Shown here piece after piece: positions 23,961 through 33,369 of a DNA stretch of 64,000 nt (position 1 is its first letter; every line of letters begins with the position of its first letter). Location: NCBI GenBank assembly GCA_021234155.1, contig JAJEKV010000225.1:128001-192000 (forward strand), given 5' to 3'. Source of the DNA: Isoetes taiwanensis. Taxonomy: Eukaryota; Streptophyta; Lycopodiopsida; Isoetales; Isoetaceae. The notes beneath the pieces were generated by a model. The model was not told the DNA's origin. It ran no database searches and was given only the letters and a program-made list of their open reading frames with translations. Both the position numbers and the translations under genes were made by a program.

Positions 23961-26524
23961 TCTGACGTTTCCGAGTTCCGGGCACATGTTTAATAGCTTA
24001 AGGTTTTATAATAGCTTAAGGTTTTAAGGTTTTATAAGGAGTCACGATTTTAGTTTATTGCAGGCAAGAGATCGCCTGCAGATTTGAAACAGAGGTCGCC
24101 ATTGCCTTCTCAAGTCTTTCGAGATAGTGATAGACATCCAAGATTTCAATTCGGTCTGTAATTTATTTTTTATCTAATGAAGGTTCTTCGTTTGCAGGTG
24201 CAACAAGGTCGATTTAGCTAAAGCTGCTCTGGATTTGCTCTGGGTTGGATTCAAAAGCAAGAGCCAAAGAATCTAAGAAAGTTGAACAAGAAAATGAGAA
24301 GTGGGATAAGGAGAAATTTGCAATTCAAAACATGAAAGTGCTGATTGATTGTGAGGTGCTCGAGAATGGTCTTATAGGAGGTATGTTATACAATCTTGAG
24401 GAGCTCTATTAGATGTTTTATTTGATTATGTTATGCCTTGCAGGAAGTCTTCCTAACTGGCTTGCGTAGAAAGACTACAAATACAATATATTATCAAATC
24501 CTGTCAAAACGTCAATCATGTGGAAAATGAAACGTCCTTGCATAGAAGACTCCCAAACAAGTGTTGCCAGCTCTTGGACGGATGAAGGAGATAAGTGTCC
24601 GCAGGTACATGGAAGAAGCTACTGTGGTGATTTGTCAACTAGATGCTTTTTAAGGTCTCAAATGACATGCTCATATTGATGTCACTGCTAAAATATGGCA
24701 AATTTAACGATGTTACATACCATAAGTTTGATTCATGGGATATTTGCGTGTTTGCACTGAATGGGAAATGCATTAGCTGCAGAAACTTCTTCCTCTTTCA
24801 TCACCGAAGTTTAAAGAAAAGAAGTGCGATGTTATGTGATGTAAGACAGCAGTGGTTATCTTTATTTGTCAAAATCTAATGCAGTTTTGCTACTTGAACC
24901 TAATTACTTTTCTTTTTCTGATAACATAAATTCCACCTTATATTATTTTCAGACATATTAACTGCGAAATCAAACCACCTGGGAATGTATGAAGCTTGTG
25001 TGTGTGACTCATTTGCTCTATTCTGTATATCCTTATTTTTTCATTATGATGTCAGTATAATAACCTGGCAGGTGATTAAACAGCTCTCTTTTGAGGATGT
25101 GCACATGGCATATATTCTCCTGGTGTTTCAGGCTGAGGATTTTGTGAATATGGTTGCCAAATACTTATTCCATAGCCATATCTGCAAAGTTCAGGAATGT
25201 TATCATGGTTTTACCATTTGTTACCTTGTGAACAAGTTAAAATGGTATCTTCATAAAAGGTAAGCATTTGTTGATGCCTAGTTTATTATATTTAGTTTGA
25301 ATCTGGAATGTCAACTGTTCAATCAGTGAATGCTGTATTTTGCATATTCTGCGAATATAAATTAGAATTTTTATGATGCTGCAAGTCTGAATGTTTAGAA
25401 ATATAGCCATAATTTGATTGAGCTAATCGTTCACTTTCAAAAGTATGAACCAAAGGGGATTCAAAATTAAATGTCATTGAATATCTCGGAATGGTGGTTG
25501 TGTCTGCAATTCGCATGATATGCGTATTGCTTGATAGGGGCATATTTTGTTTGACACGGTCCATTCTTTTGTCAGAATAGAGTTAGTCTCAGACGGTGCA
25601 ACATAATTGCTCCATTGGGATAATAAACAAAGAATAACACGAGTATAAAAATGGGGGCAATGGATGGTTACGGCCAAATGTTGAGAAGGTATTTTCTGAT
25701 AATCCAGGTTTTTATCATATCCGTTATTTTACACAGAGACTAGCAGTTTAATGCTCCAGAAATATTTATGGGTTGTTTCTTACCAGGAAGCCTAGTGAAC
25801 TCCTTGGAAGCATGTTCCATTAACATCTTCCTAAGAAAGTTCTTAACTTGCGGAACAAAGTTTATACTGAACCTTATAATACGGTTTGGTGGGCCATCTC
25901 CCTGCTTGTTGGAACATAAAATAATGAGGTTTTATTCATTGAGATTAAAATAACATGCATGGGCAAATGGGAGAGAGTGAGGGCTATAATAGAATCTAGT
26001 TATTAAAAAATGTTGCAGAAAAGTAGCTTCCCAGAATGATTCTTTACAAGCGTCAAATAATGCAATTGTTGCATCATTGATGACTGCGCTCTCCTTGTCA
26101 TTTGTTGCAACAGATCTTTGTCTTAAACATCAAGTTTAGTTATTTTTCTTTTCATTTATTTCTCTATTTGTATCTGCAGATGCACGAACTTTGTTGGATT
26201 GGAGCACAATGGTGCTTTGAATAGGTGAATCATAATTGTAAGGGATGAGCATGTGTTCAAGTTGTTGGTGCACATAGTGTTCTTAATTTTTGCTTGCAAA
26301 GGATGGGAACTAAAATATATGCAGTTAGTTGCTTTTGCACAACGCAAGCAGCACATCTTTGTATTTTAGATTCGCATGTAATTGATTATCATCACTTCAC
26401 AGAATAGACTGAGCAATCAAAATTTGCTTCCCATGTATATAGGAAATCTATCATGCTCCTTGAGAGCAATTTCATCAGTATATTGCTTTGCCATTTCAAA
26501 GGATAAATTCATCTCTTGAAACAG
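23961..26524. other. Intergenic DNA left of the copia insertion
   Basis: No complete gene is supported. 23990-24040 has short tandem copies of TAGCTTAAGGTTTTA. Two exon-like pieces near 24230-24382 and 24444-24604 (KKVEQENEKWDKEKFAIQN; CIEDSQTSVASSWTDEGDK) are flanked by GT/AG-like sites, but the second contains a stop and no family is recognised. The rest is AT-rich. Confidence 0.35.
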
Positions 26525-26529
26525 CTGAG
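26525..26529. repeat. Target-site duplication CTGAG, left copy of copia
   Basis: CTGAG precedes the 5' LTR and is repeated at 56612-56616 after the 3' LTR. This proves that the 30-kb interval is one insertion with later inserts inside. Confidence 0.9.
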
Positions 26530-27216
26530 TGAAAGAGATAAGTTCATATTATAATTGTTACAGTATAATGCAGAATCTTAGCCCAGAGTTGTTTTCTGAT
26601 CAACACAAAGTTATACATGAAGAAGACTATAGGGATTTGCAGAATCACATGGCGAATCTTAAGCAGGTTGCATATTCATGAGTAAGGGTTTAAAACCTAA
26701 GTCTGGTTCTGGTACAAAGGTTAACCTATAGAGATAACCAATATTTCAATGGTTATCTTATGATCGAGGTTTAAAGGTTCAATGGTTCATAAACCTAAGG
26801 TTCAATGGTTCGAAAAGCAGTTAAATATAAATCTAAGGTTTCAATGGTTCGGAAGGCAGTTAAATCTCGGTCAAATAAGCAGGAGCCAAGTTTACTGTTC
26901 GAACTTAGCATTGAGCGAAACCGACGTACTTGATCGGTGCCAATTCCATGAGAATTGGTGCCTGGTTATAAATAAGATAAGAAGAATAAGATCAATAAGT
27001 TGAGCAGTTCATTTGTGCAGGAGGATTCATTTTAATATGAATGCCCGAGCTCTCGGATGTAAATAAGTTCATTAGCTTATAGTTTTCAATATCTACTTTG
27101 CATTAGTTGATTCATTGTTTGAAATTGATATATTGCAAAGCATAGATATTAACTAGTGAACTTAGAAGGATAATTTGTGAAAGTTACTAGACATTTATCT
27201 TAACTAGATCCTATCA
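26530..27216 (+). repeat. 5' LTR of the copia element (687 bp)
   Basis: It begins TGAAAGAGAT, ends CCTATCA, and is nearly identical to the 3' LTR. It contains several degenerate copies of GGTTTCAATGGTTC (26700-26860) and a TATA box. The high similarity of the two LTRs points to a fairly recent insertion. Confidence 0.93.
26967..26974 (+). promoter_or_regulatory. TATA box in the copia 5' LTR
   Basis: TATAAATA within GGTTATAAATAAG, about 250 bases before the LTR end. It is conserved in the 3' LTR at 56362-56369. It probably sets the U3/R boundary. Confidence 0.65.
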
Positions 27217-27218
27217 GA

Positions 27219-27230
27219 GGTATCAGAGCC
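27219..27230 (+). other. Copia primer-binding site (tRNA-iMet)
   Basis: GGTATCAGAGCC starts two bases after the LTR end. It matches the TGGTATCAGAGC consensus complementary to the 3' end of plant initiator Met tRNA, except that the first T is lost. Confidence 0.8.
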
Positions 27231-27242
27231 AGGTTGCTTGAA

Positions 27243-28203
27243 ATGTCTAGTAGATTTGGAGCTGCTCTTCTCAATGGAATTAAAGTTTATGAAGGGCGCC
27301 CTGGATTTCAAATCCGGAAAGAACAAATAAAAAATGTTCTTGAAAATGAAAATCTATGGGAATTACTGGATGAAACTAATTCTAGTAATACTAATGGTAC
27401 AGTGAGCTTGGTTGCAGGAAGAAGGGAGAGTAGCTCTTCTGATGAGGCATCTGCAGCAGAAGGTTTGGGTGCAACTGCAACAAGTAGTATTGGTGGTGGT
27501 TTTGTTGGAGCTGACAAAGCAAAACTGAAGGAAGCCTATGCAATCTTAACCAGCAAGGTAGGGGCATCAATTTTACTGAAAGTTAGGGGCAAAACTCCTG
27601 GAGAAATTTGGAAATACCTTCTCAAGCATTATGAAGAAAAAAGTTCATCCCAAATTGACATTTTGGATAAAGAGTTAAGGAAGCTCAGACTTAGAGAAGA
27701 GGATGATTTGACTAATTTCTTCTCAAGGTTTGATAATGTAGTGGCAGATCTAGAAGGTGCAGGTGTGATAATGATAGATCAACAAAAACTTTTACATGTG
27801 GCCAGGGCAATTGGAGAGAACAAGCAGTTAGCCACATTAATCAGGAATGTAGCCAGGAGCAGGGAAAATGCTGAAGAGATGATAAGGACTGAGTTTGAAC
27901 AAAACAAAATTCTAACTGATGATTATGATGAAAATGTTGAAGTTCTTTATGCAGGTCGATCTAAGTATAAAGGAAGCAGCTCAAATCAAGCAAAATAAAA
28001 GGGGAGCATTGGTCCATGTTATCATTGCAAATCACATGGTCACTTAAAGGCTGAATGCCCTAAACTCAAGGATGTTGAATGCTATAACTGTGGTGGCAAA
28101 GGTCATTTTGCAAACAGGTGCTCTAGCAGCAAAGGAAGGAGAGGCAAGCCAAATAAAGGAAAAGGAAAGCAAGGAAAGAGTGGTGGAAGCAGGAGCCAGT
28201 AGT
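27243..28203 (+). pseudogene. Copia gag with two zinc knuckles
   Basis: The ATG at 27243 opens a capsid-like protein (MSSRFGAALLNG...). It contains LKEAYAILTSKV and the WKYLLKHYE...LREEDDLTNFFSRFD region typical of copia gag. An in-frame TAA at 27996 interrupts it. The same frame continues with two CCHC knuckles, CYHCKSHGHLKAEC (about 28018-28059) and CYNCGGKGHFANRC, then a basic lysine/glycine tail to a stop near 28201. The zinc knuckles would bind and package the element RNA. Confidence 0.85.
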
Positions 28204-28962
28204 AAATTTAACCCAAGAAATTGAAGAAGAAAGTAGTGAAGACGATGAGGATGCTGAGGTAAGCAATATTTCTTTTGATATTTCAAGAAAGCAATCTAAT
28301 GATGCAAATAACATGTTGATTAGATAGTGGAGCAGAGAAAATAGTAACAGGGTCTGCCAAACTTCTTAAAGATGGGAAACATGGGAAAGGAGGCTATATC
28401 AGATTAGGGAATGGAGACTTGCAAAAGGTTCAATTTTCAGGAACTCTTGAGTTGTTTGATCTACAAGGAAAAGCAGTTGTCTTAAAGGACGTCTTGTGTG
28501 TGTCAACATTAGTAAGAAATTTGATCTCTATCAGCCAGCTTGTGGACATGGGATATACTGTCATATTTGATAGAATGAAATGTACTATTTTGATGCATAA
28601 TGAAATAAACAACCAAGTGCCATATGTAAATGCAATTATAGGCTCAGATATTAATACTTGGCATCAAAGATTGTGTCATACAAGTAACAAGAACATACTA
28701 GCCATGGCAAAACAGGGATTAATTGAGCATTGCCAATTAGAAAATGAAAACAAATTGTGTTATGGCTGTATGGTTGGGAAACATACCAGATTACCATTCA
28801 AAAAATCAAATAAGAGAGCTAAAAGAATTTTGGAAGTGGTGCATACAGACTTATGTGGACCTCTTAATGTAAGAGGTATTACAGGTAAAAAATATTTGAT
28901 TACTTTCATAGATGATTTCAGTCCAAAGGCCAAAGTAAAGTGCTTGAGAACAAAAGACGAAA
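28204..28962 (+). pseudogene. Copia protease and N-terminal integrase, cut by gypsy
   Basis: After an acidic linker, the protease active site DSGAEKIVTG appears near 28325 following a frameshift, then the LGNGDLQKV flap region. The GAG-pre-integrase zinc domain reads WHQRLCHTS...CYGCMVGKHTRLPF (28660-28800). The integrase core starts with VHTDLCGP (first catalytic Asp, about 28840) and FIDDFS. The frame stops at KTKDE-like sequence at 28962, where the gypsy LTR begins. It resumes at 50755. Confidence 0.85.
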
Positions 28963-30610
28963 TGTGACGTTCCAGGGGAATATACGCCATAAATACGTAT
29001 ATTCCTGGACTCGTCACCATACAAGTCTACCTTTGTAGCCTTATATACCTTAGAAAGTGGTAATGGGTGCACATCTAAGTTAAATGCTTAACTTAGATAA
29101 CCTTAAGATAAGGCCCATTTCCACATGGCCTTATCCTATTGGGCAAATCGCCACACGGCCCCACCCCATTGGTGCCACGTGGCATCCCATGTGGACCCTA
29201 ACCTATATTGGCCCAAACCCTAACCCTAGACCTCTTTTCCTGACCCTAGCACCTGGACACTTATCTACACACTTGAAACCCCGTTTCGAGCATCGTTCGT
29301 CGTAGCATAGCCTGGTGTAGCAGCCCCCAAAGTGTGTGCACGATCTTGGAGGGAGCATGGCTTCGACCCCGTCAAGGAGCATGGAGATGCCAGGATTGGG
29401 AGGGAGTGCTTCTGGAGCAGGTAGGTGGAGTAGAGTTCATAGTAGTTCATCTGGAAGTTAGCACTCCAGATGGGTTTGTATGTTGTATCTTGAGTAGAGC
29501 CATCCTAGAACCCTTGTTGAACATCTTGAACCCTAATCAAGAAACCCTAACTGTAAGTTAGATGTGTATGATTAGGTTAAGATGTTCTTATGATGATTAT
29601 CATGTTATGATGCTATGTGATCTTGGTTGATCATGTTTGCTCCTCTTGTATTGGGAAGGGGTGTAGAGAACTAGTAGCCATTATGTAGTATGCTCATAGT
29701 TAGATCCCTTAGTTCCTATTATTATGCGGCCTGTGCATAGGAACCCACCGGGCTATGGAAGCTATGATGTGACTCAGCACTACACAACGGGGCTAGAGGC
29801 AATGCGGAGGGAGGATCCTGGCGGCGTGGCTCTTGGGGATCCCATAGTGGGCTAGGCTTATGGTCGGTCACTTTGTGTGGGCCGGGCATGGGTCCGACAC
29901 CTCCTGGGGCAATGGTGTCGCCCTGCCTCTCAAGAGTTGCAAGTGTTGGCTTGGCTCTTGTTTTGGGAGGTTAAGTCGGGGACGAATCGTGTGTCGCCAC
30001 GATTCTCTAGCCGCCCGTGGAACCTCTAGACCCCGGGAAGGGGAGATGCAACCCTTCTGCCTCGGACGGACCCGAGGGAGATGCAGCTGGAGTAGTCCCA
30101 GATGGGTGATGCCATGGGATTGCGTGATCAGGAAGGCTAGAGTCATGCCAGAGCTTGGTCTAGCCCATCTGCAAAGTATGCACAGGAGGGGCGGATGGAA
30201 TGGTCAACCCTAGCCATTGTCTATAGCCAGCCCCGCCATTGTTATGACTCGGTCTGCTCTATCTTGAGACCTAGCCAGTCAGTCGACCTCCTTATAAGTC
30301 GGAGCCACGGGTAGGAGTTCTCATGTTTTATGGCATATGATTATCTTCTTTGTAGTTATGGATATGTGGATGGGCTACCCTTCGAGGTAGCATGATGTAT
30401 TATTATTGCTAGTTCTGACAATGTTTATGCTTCCGTTGTGATAGGAGCCCATAGGGGAAGGGCGTGCAAGACATCTTCGTGTCCCCTTCCCGCACTACGG
30501 TGATTCCAGAGTGCGGGAGAGACGGAGGGCCCGTGCGGTCGAAGGACCGGATGGGGGATTTCCTACGGAGTGTACGGCTGGGAGCCGTATATTTAGTAGG
30601 GAGCGTCACA
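28963..30610 (+). repeat. 5' LTR of the gypsy element (1648 bp)
   Basis: It starts TGTGACGTTCC and ends GAGCGTCACA, close to the 3' LTR throughout with scattered substitutions and small indels. It contains a G-box (CACGTG at 29176-29181), telo-box sequence and an evident GC-rich part at 29800-30250. Confidence 0.93.
29215..29228. promoter_or_regulatory. Telo-box-like motif in the gypsy LTR
   Basis: AAACCCTAACCCTA. In plants AAACCCTA (telo-box) is common in promoters of translation and histone genes. The 3' LTR keeps AAACCCTAA at 49382-49390. A regulatory role here is inference only. Confidence 0.4.
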
Positions 30611-30611
30611 A

Positions 30612-30624
30612 TGGTATCAGAGCA
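30612..30624 (+). other. Gypsy primer-binding site (tRNA-iMet)
   Basis: TGGTATCAGAGCA begins two bases after the LTR end and matches the plant initiator-Met tRNA complement exactly. Confidence 0.9.
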
Positions 30625-31014
30625 ATGCTCTTGGTTGACCAAGAACTAACACTGACCATATCCTTGAAAGTAGTCTAACAGACCTAATAGAGTGCGAAAT
30701 GAAAATTTCCACCATGGAACCTCAAAAATAGGGAAAAAAAATTCTCCTAGGTAGTAGGTCCGTGAGAATAGGCTAAGTTGTTAGATGAAGGAAAAAGAAT
30801 GAGTCAAATTAACATTCTAGTAAAATTGGAGTGAAAATTATGAACCAGCATCAGATTTCACCTAAAAAGGGTCGAAGAATCGTGCCAATCCGAGACCTGG
30901 GTAAAAAATGGCGCAAATTCATAATTAACACTTCAAACCATTAGGAAAAATTCGAAATTATAATATAATACAGTATTAAGTATATACTAATAATTAAGTA
31001 TATTGGAGTAATTA

Positions 31015-31862
31015 ATGGGGGGGGCGGAGCACCACCAAGAGCAGCAGCAGCAAACCCAGACTTAGCAGGCAGGCCCTTCTTCAAGCAAGAAGAAGGGGAA
31101 GGAGAAAGTGAAGGAGTGGCCGGAGGACAGGGCAGCACGAAAGAAAAGGGAAAGGGAGCAAAAGGAGAAGGAGAGGAGGAAGAAGGCGAGGAGGGATAGG
31201 CCACGGGGGACCGTGACCATTGAAGAACCTCGCCCACGCGAGGAGGCGGACGAAGAAGAGGAGGAGAATGCAGAGGAAGAGCAGGACGTTGGGGAACCCT
31301 CAGACCCCAACGCACGCCCACCCTACCCTAAGTGGCCCAAGCCACCTAAGGTAGTGAAGAAGCAGAAGGTGGGCGAGCGTGAATTCAGCTCGGCGTGATC
31401 GCTGAATTCAAGCGAGAATGAAGGTGTACGAGAGTACCTCGTAATTTGGGACGAGGTATAATGATTGGTACTGTAAGCAGAACGTGGAGAAGTTCATCAA
31501 GGGAGGCAGGCCGAAGAACCAGCCGAAGCCGCCGCCACCCAGGCCAGAGAAGCCAAAGAAGGTCCACCACGGACCTAACTCCCGGCACGCTCGGGTGTTC
31601 AGGGAGATTAGGCACTTTCAACAGTGCACTAATCTTCTAATAAGGAAGGCGCCATTCGAACGCCTTCTTCGGGAAGTAATGCAGGAGTTCCGGACGGACT
31701 ATAGGTTTACACCCCTAACCACCCGGGCCCTGCAAGAGGCATCAGAGGCAGAGCTAATCCAGCTCTTCGAGGAGGGAAATCTTTGCGCCATCCATGCCAA
31801 GCGGGTAACTGTTATGCCCAAGGACCTGCACTTGGCACGGAGGATCCGCAAAGAGAGGCTAA
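31015..31862 (+). pseudogene. Histone H3-like protein with chromodomain-like segment, encoded in gypsy leader
   Basis: The ATG at 31015 opens a reading frame (MGGAEHHQEQQQQ) with a TAG at 31063, then a Lys/Arg- and Glu-rich region to 31398. Next is a chromodomain-like piece ([10 protein letters not shown], then [14 protein letters not shown], about 31424-31500) that needs frame changes near 31395 and 31457. From about 31585 a complete histone fold follows: [17 protein letters not shown] (alpha N), PFERLLREV (alpha 1), [20 protein letters not shown] (alpha 2), [20 protein letters not shown] (loop 2 and alpha 3). By eye about two thirds of 86 positions match canonical H3. Loop 1 has H3 length, without the CENH3 insertion, although REIRHFQ and TNLLI resemble CENH3. 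The N-terminal H3 modification tail is replaced. The MITE at 31863 cuts the frame just after alpha 3. Lesions make this copy inactive. The histone call is strong, the chromodomain moderate. Confidence 0.85.
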
Positions 31863-32357
31863 GGGTACATTCGCACCCGCGGTCAAGTTAAGTTAAAATA
31901 TGGTTTTTAACTAAATTTACATTCACACCACTAGTTAAGTTAGCATATAGTTAAGAATTTAGTTAACTTTTTTAACCAAAAACACTAACTAAACTTGACT
32001 TCGCACCTTGTTCAGTTAAGTTAGCAAAATTAACTAAAAGTTAACTAAATTAAAAATTAGCACTAAAAGTTAAATGACCTCATAGAGGTCACTTTAAGCT
32101 TAGTTAAATGTGCTTATTATTTTTTATGCCTTTGGCTAACTTAACTAGACATGTTCGAAAGCATTTAGTTAGCTAGTTAAGTTATTTTTTAACCAAATTT
32201 TTTAACTAAACGAGTGCGAAATAGTTTTTCGTTAAGTTAGCCTAACTAAAATTTTTTTAGCTAGCTTTGGTGTGAAGGCAATCACTCGGTTAGTGTTAAC
32301 TTAACTTAATGGTAAAAGTTAACTTAACTAAACTTAACCATGGGTGCGAATAGACCC
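31863..32357. mobile_element. Tourist-like (PIF/Harbinger) MITE, 495 bp
   Basis: The terminal inverted repeats read GGGTACATTCGCACCC (left) and GGGTCTATTCGCACCC (right, reverse complement), and pairing continues into TTAAGTT-rich sequence. TAA flanks both ends (31860-31862 and 32358-32360), the three-base TWA duplication of PIF/Harbinger elements. The interior is rich in AGTTAAGTTAG repeats and non-coding. Confidence 0.88.
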
Positions 32358-32596
32358 TAAGACCTCAAGTTTTTGTAATTTTCTTGAAATTAAAGTTTTC
32401 CAGTATAAATTGACTTTTCTTCATATATATAAGTTCTTTTTCCTCTGTCAATTGATTGTATTATGGTAAGAAAATGTAAGTAACTAAGTTAGATTGTAGT
32501 AGAATTCTTTGTATAATGCTTAGAATGCTTATAATAGGTTAAGTAGCATAAAGTATTAGCACACAAAAATCAACTTTGCTTCAAAAAAAAAATGGC

Positions 32597-32671
32597 AAAC
32601 CGGGTGAGTCCGCGCCGATTGGCCTGCTCGCGAACGCGAGGAGCATTTTTCAGCGCTTGAACCCACCCGGT
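32597..32671 (+). repeat. Leader hairpin repeat, copy 1
   Basis: Outer arms ACCGGGTG and CACCCGGT pair perfectly. Inside, CTCGCG-AA-CGCGAG (32627-32640) forms a perfect 6-bp stem. It shares CCGGGTGAGTCCGCGCCGAT and the next bases (TGGCC) with copy 3. Confidence 0.7.
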
Positions 32672-32802
32672 ATGTAGCGATTCGAGCAAAAAATTGATCC
32701 AAAATTTGTGCTAAAAGTTAGTAAATTGCTTAGAATTTGCCTAGGAACCCGGTTTAGGACCAAATTTCAGCAAAAATCATCTAAAATTGGCAAAATTCAG
32801 CT

Positions 32803-32871
32803 GACCCGGATGAGTCGCCCGATTAGCCCTAGCGTTACTTAGCAGAAGCGATTTCCATGAACCCACCCGGT
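32803..32871 (+). repeat. Leader hairpin repeat, copy 2
   Basis: A diverged copy: GACCCGGATGAGTCGCCCGA, then TTAGCCC, ending TGAACCCACCCGGT exactly as in copy 1. The inner stem is weak here. Confidence 0.6.
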
Positions 32872-33002
32872 TGCTTTGAAATTCCACTTCTACATGCTCT
32901 TTTTGCTTGAAATAAGTTGCTAGCTAGGTTAGAATTGATCCGATTAGGCATATTAGTATCTTGCAATTCCTAGAAATGCTAAATTATCCCCCAAAGCAGC
33001 CC

Positions 33003-33073
33003 AACCGGGTGAGTCCGCGCCGATTGGCCCTGCGTTCGCAACGCAGAGCAATTTCGCGTGAACCCACTCGGGT
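33003..33073 (+). repeat. Leader hairpin repeat, copy 3
   Basis: The left half is identical to copy 1 (CCGGGTGAGTCCGCGCCGAT). The inner stem is a different sequence, CTGCGTT-CGC-AACGCAG (33030-33046), again perfectly paired. It ends GTGAACCCACTCGGGT. Confidence 0.7.
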
Positions 33074-33251
33074 AGACCCTTTTTGGCTTGGATTGGCCAA
33101 ATTTGACCCAACAAACGGCCATGTAGTGTTCTTTGCCTTGTTTTGCTTAGATTTGCACTTCATGGTACTTCAATTGGAGATCCATAGCCTTAGAACAAAA
33201 GTCTGTTCCATCAAGAACCCTTGTGCACAGAACCCGAGGCAAACCATAGTC

Positions 33252-33259
33252 TATAAAAG
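33252..33259 (+). promoter_or_regulatory. TATA box for the 363-residue ORF
   Basis: TATAAAAG lies about 118 bases before the ATG at 33370 and is followed by pyrimidine-rich sequence. This is normal spacing for a plant core promoter and suggests internal transcription independent of the LTR. Confidence 0.55.
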
Positions 33260-33369
33260 GGGGTCTCATTTACCATTTTCCCTTCACCAAAACTGCTCTT
33301 GTCATCTTAGGCGATTTTCCAAGCTTCCACCAATCTTTCCAAGTCATTTTCTATACCTACCTCTGCTCA

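Larger units (their letters stand above)
32361..33369 (+). other. Gypsy leader between the two extra ORFs
   Basis: Mostly AT-rich, non-coding, with three GC-rich hairpin repeats and a TATA box before the 363-residue ORF. If the MITE is removed, the histone frame runs on for about 16 codons past the MITE junction to a TGA near 32410. Confidence 0.5.

Noticed and set aside
29215-29228. Interstitial telomere repeat
   Set aside because: Only two CCCTAAA units occur, inside an LTR and its partner LTR.
30941-31621. Open frames on the minus strand opposite the histone ORF
   Set aside because: They mirror the charged and proline-rich + strand coding sequence and show no domains.
31560-31862. Calling the histone CENH3 (centromeric H3)
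   Set aside because: REIRHFQ and TNLLI resemble CENH3, but loop 1 has the canonical H3 length and lacks the usual insertion, so only H3-like is supported.
32597-33073. Hammerhead ribozymes in the GC hairpin repeats
   Set aside because: Copy 2 has GATGAGTCGCC, but the conserved GAAA and the other core bases are missing in all three.
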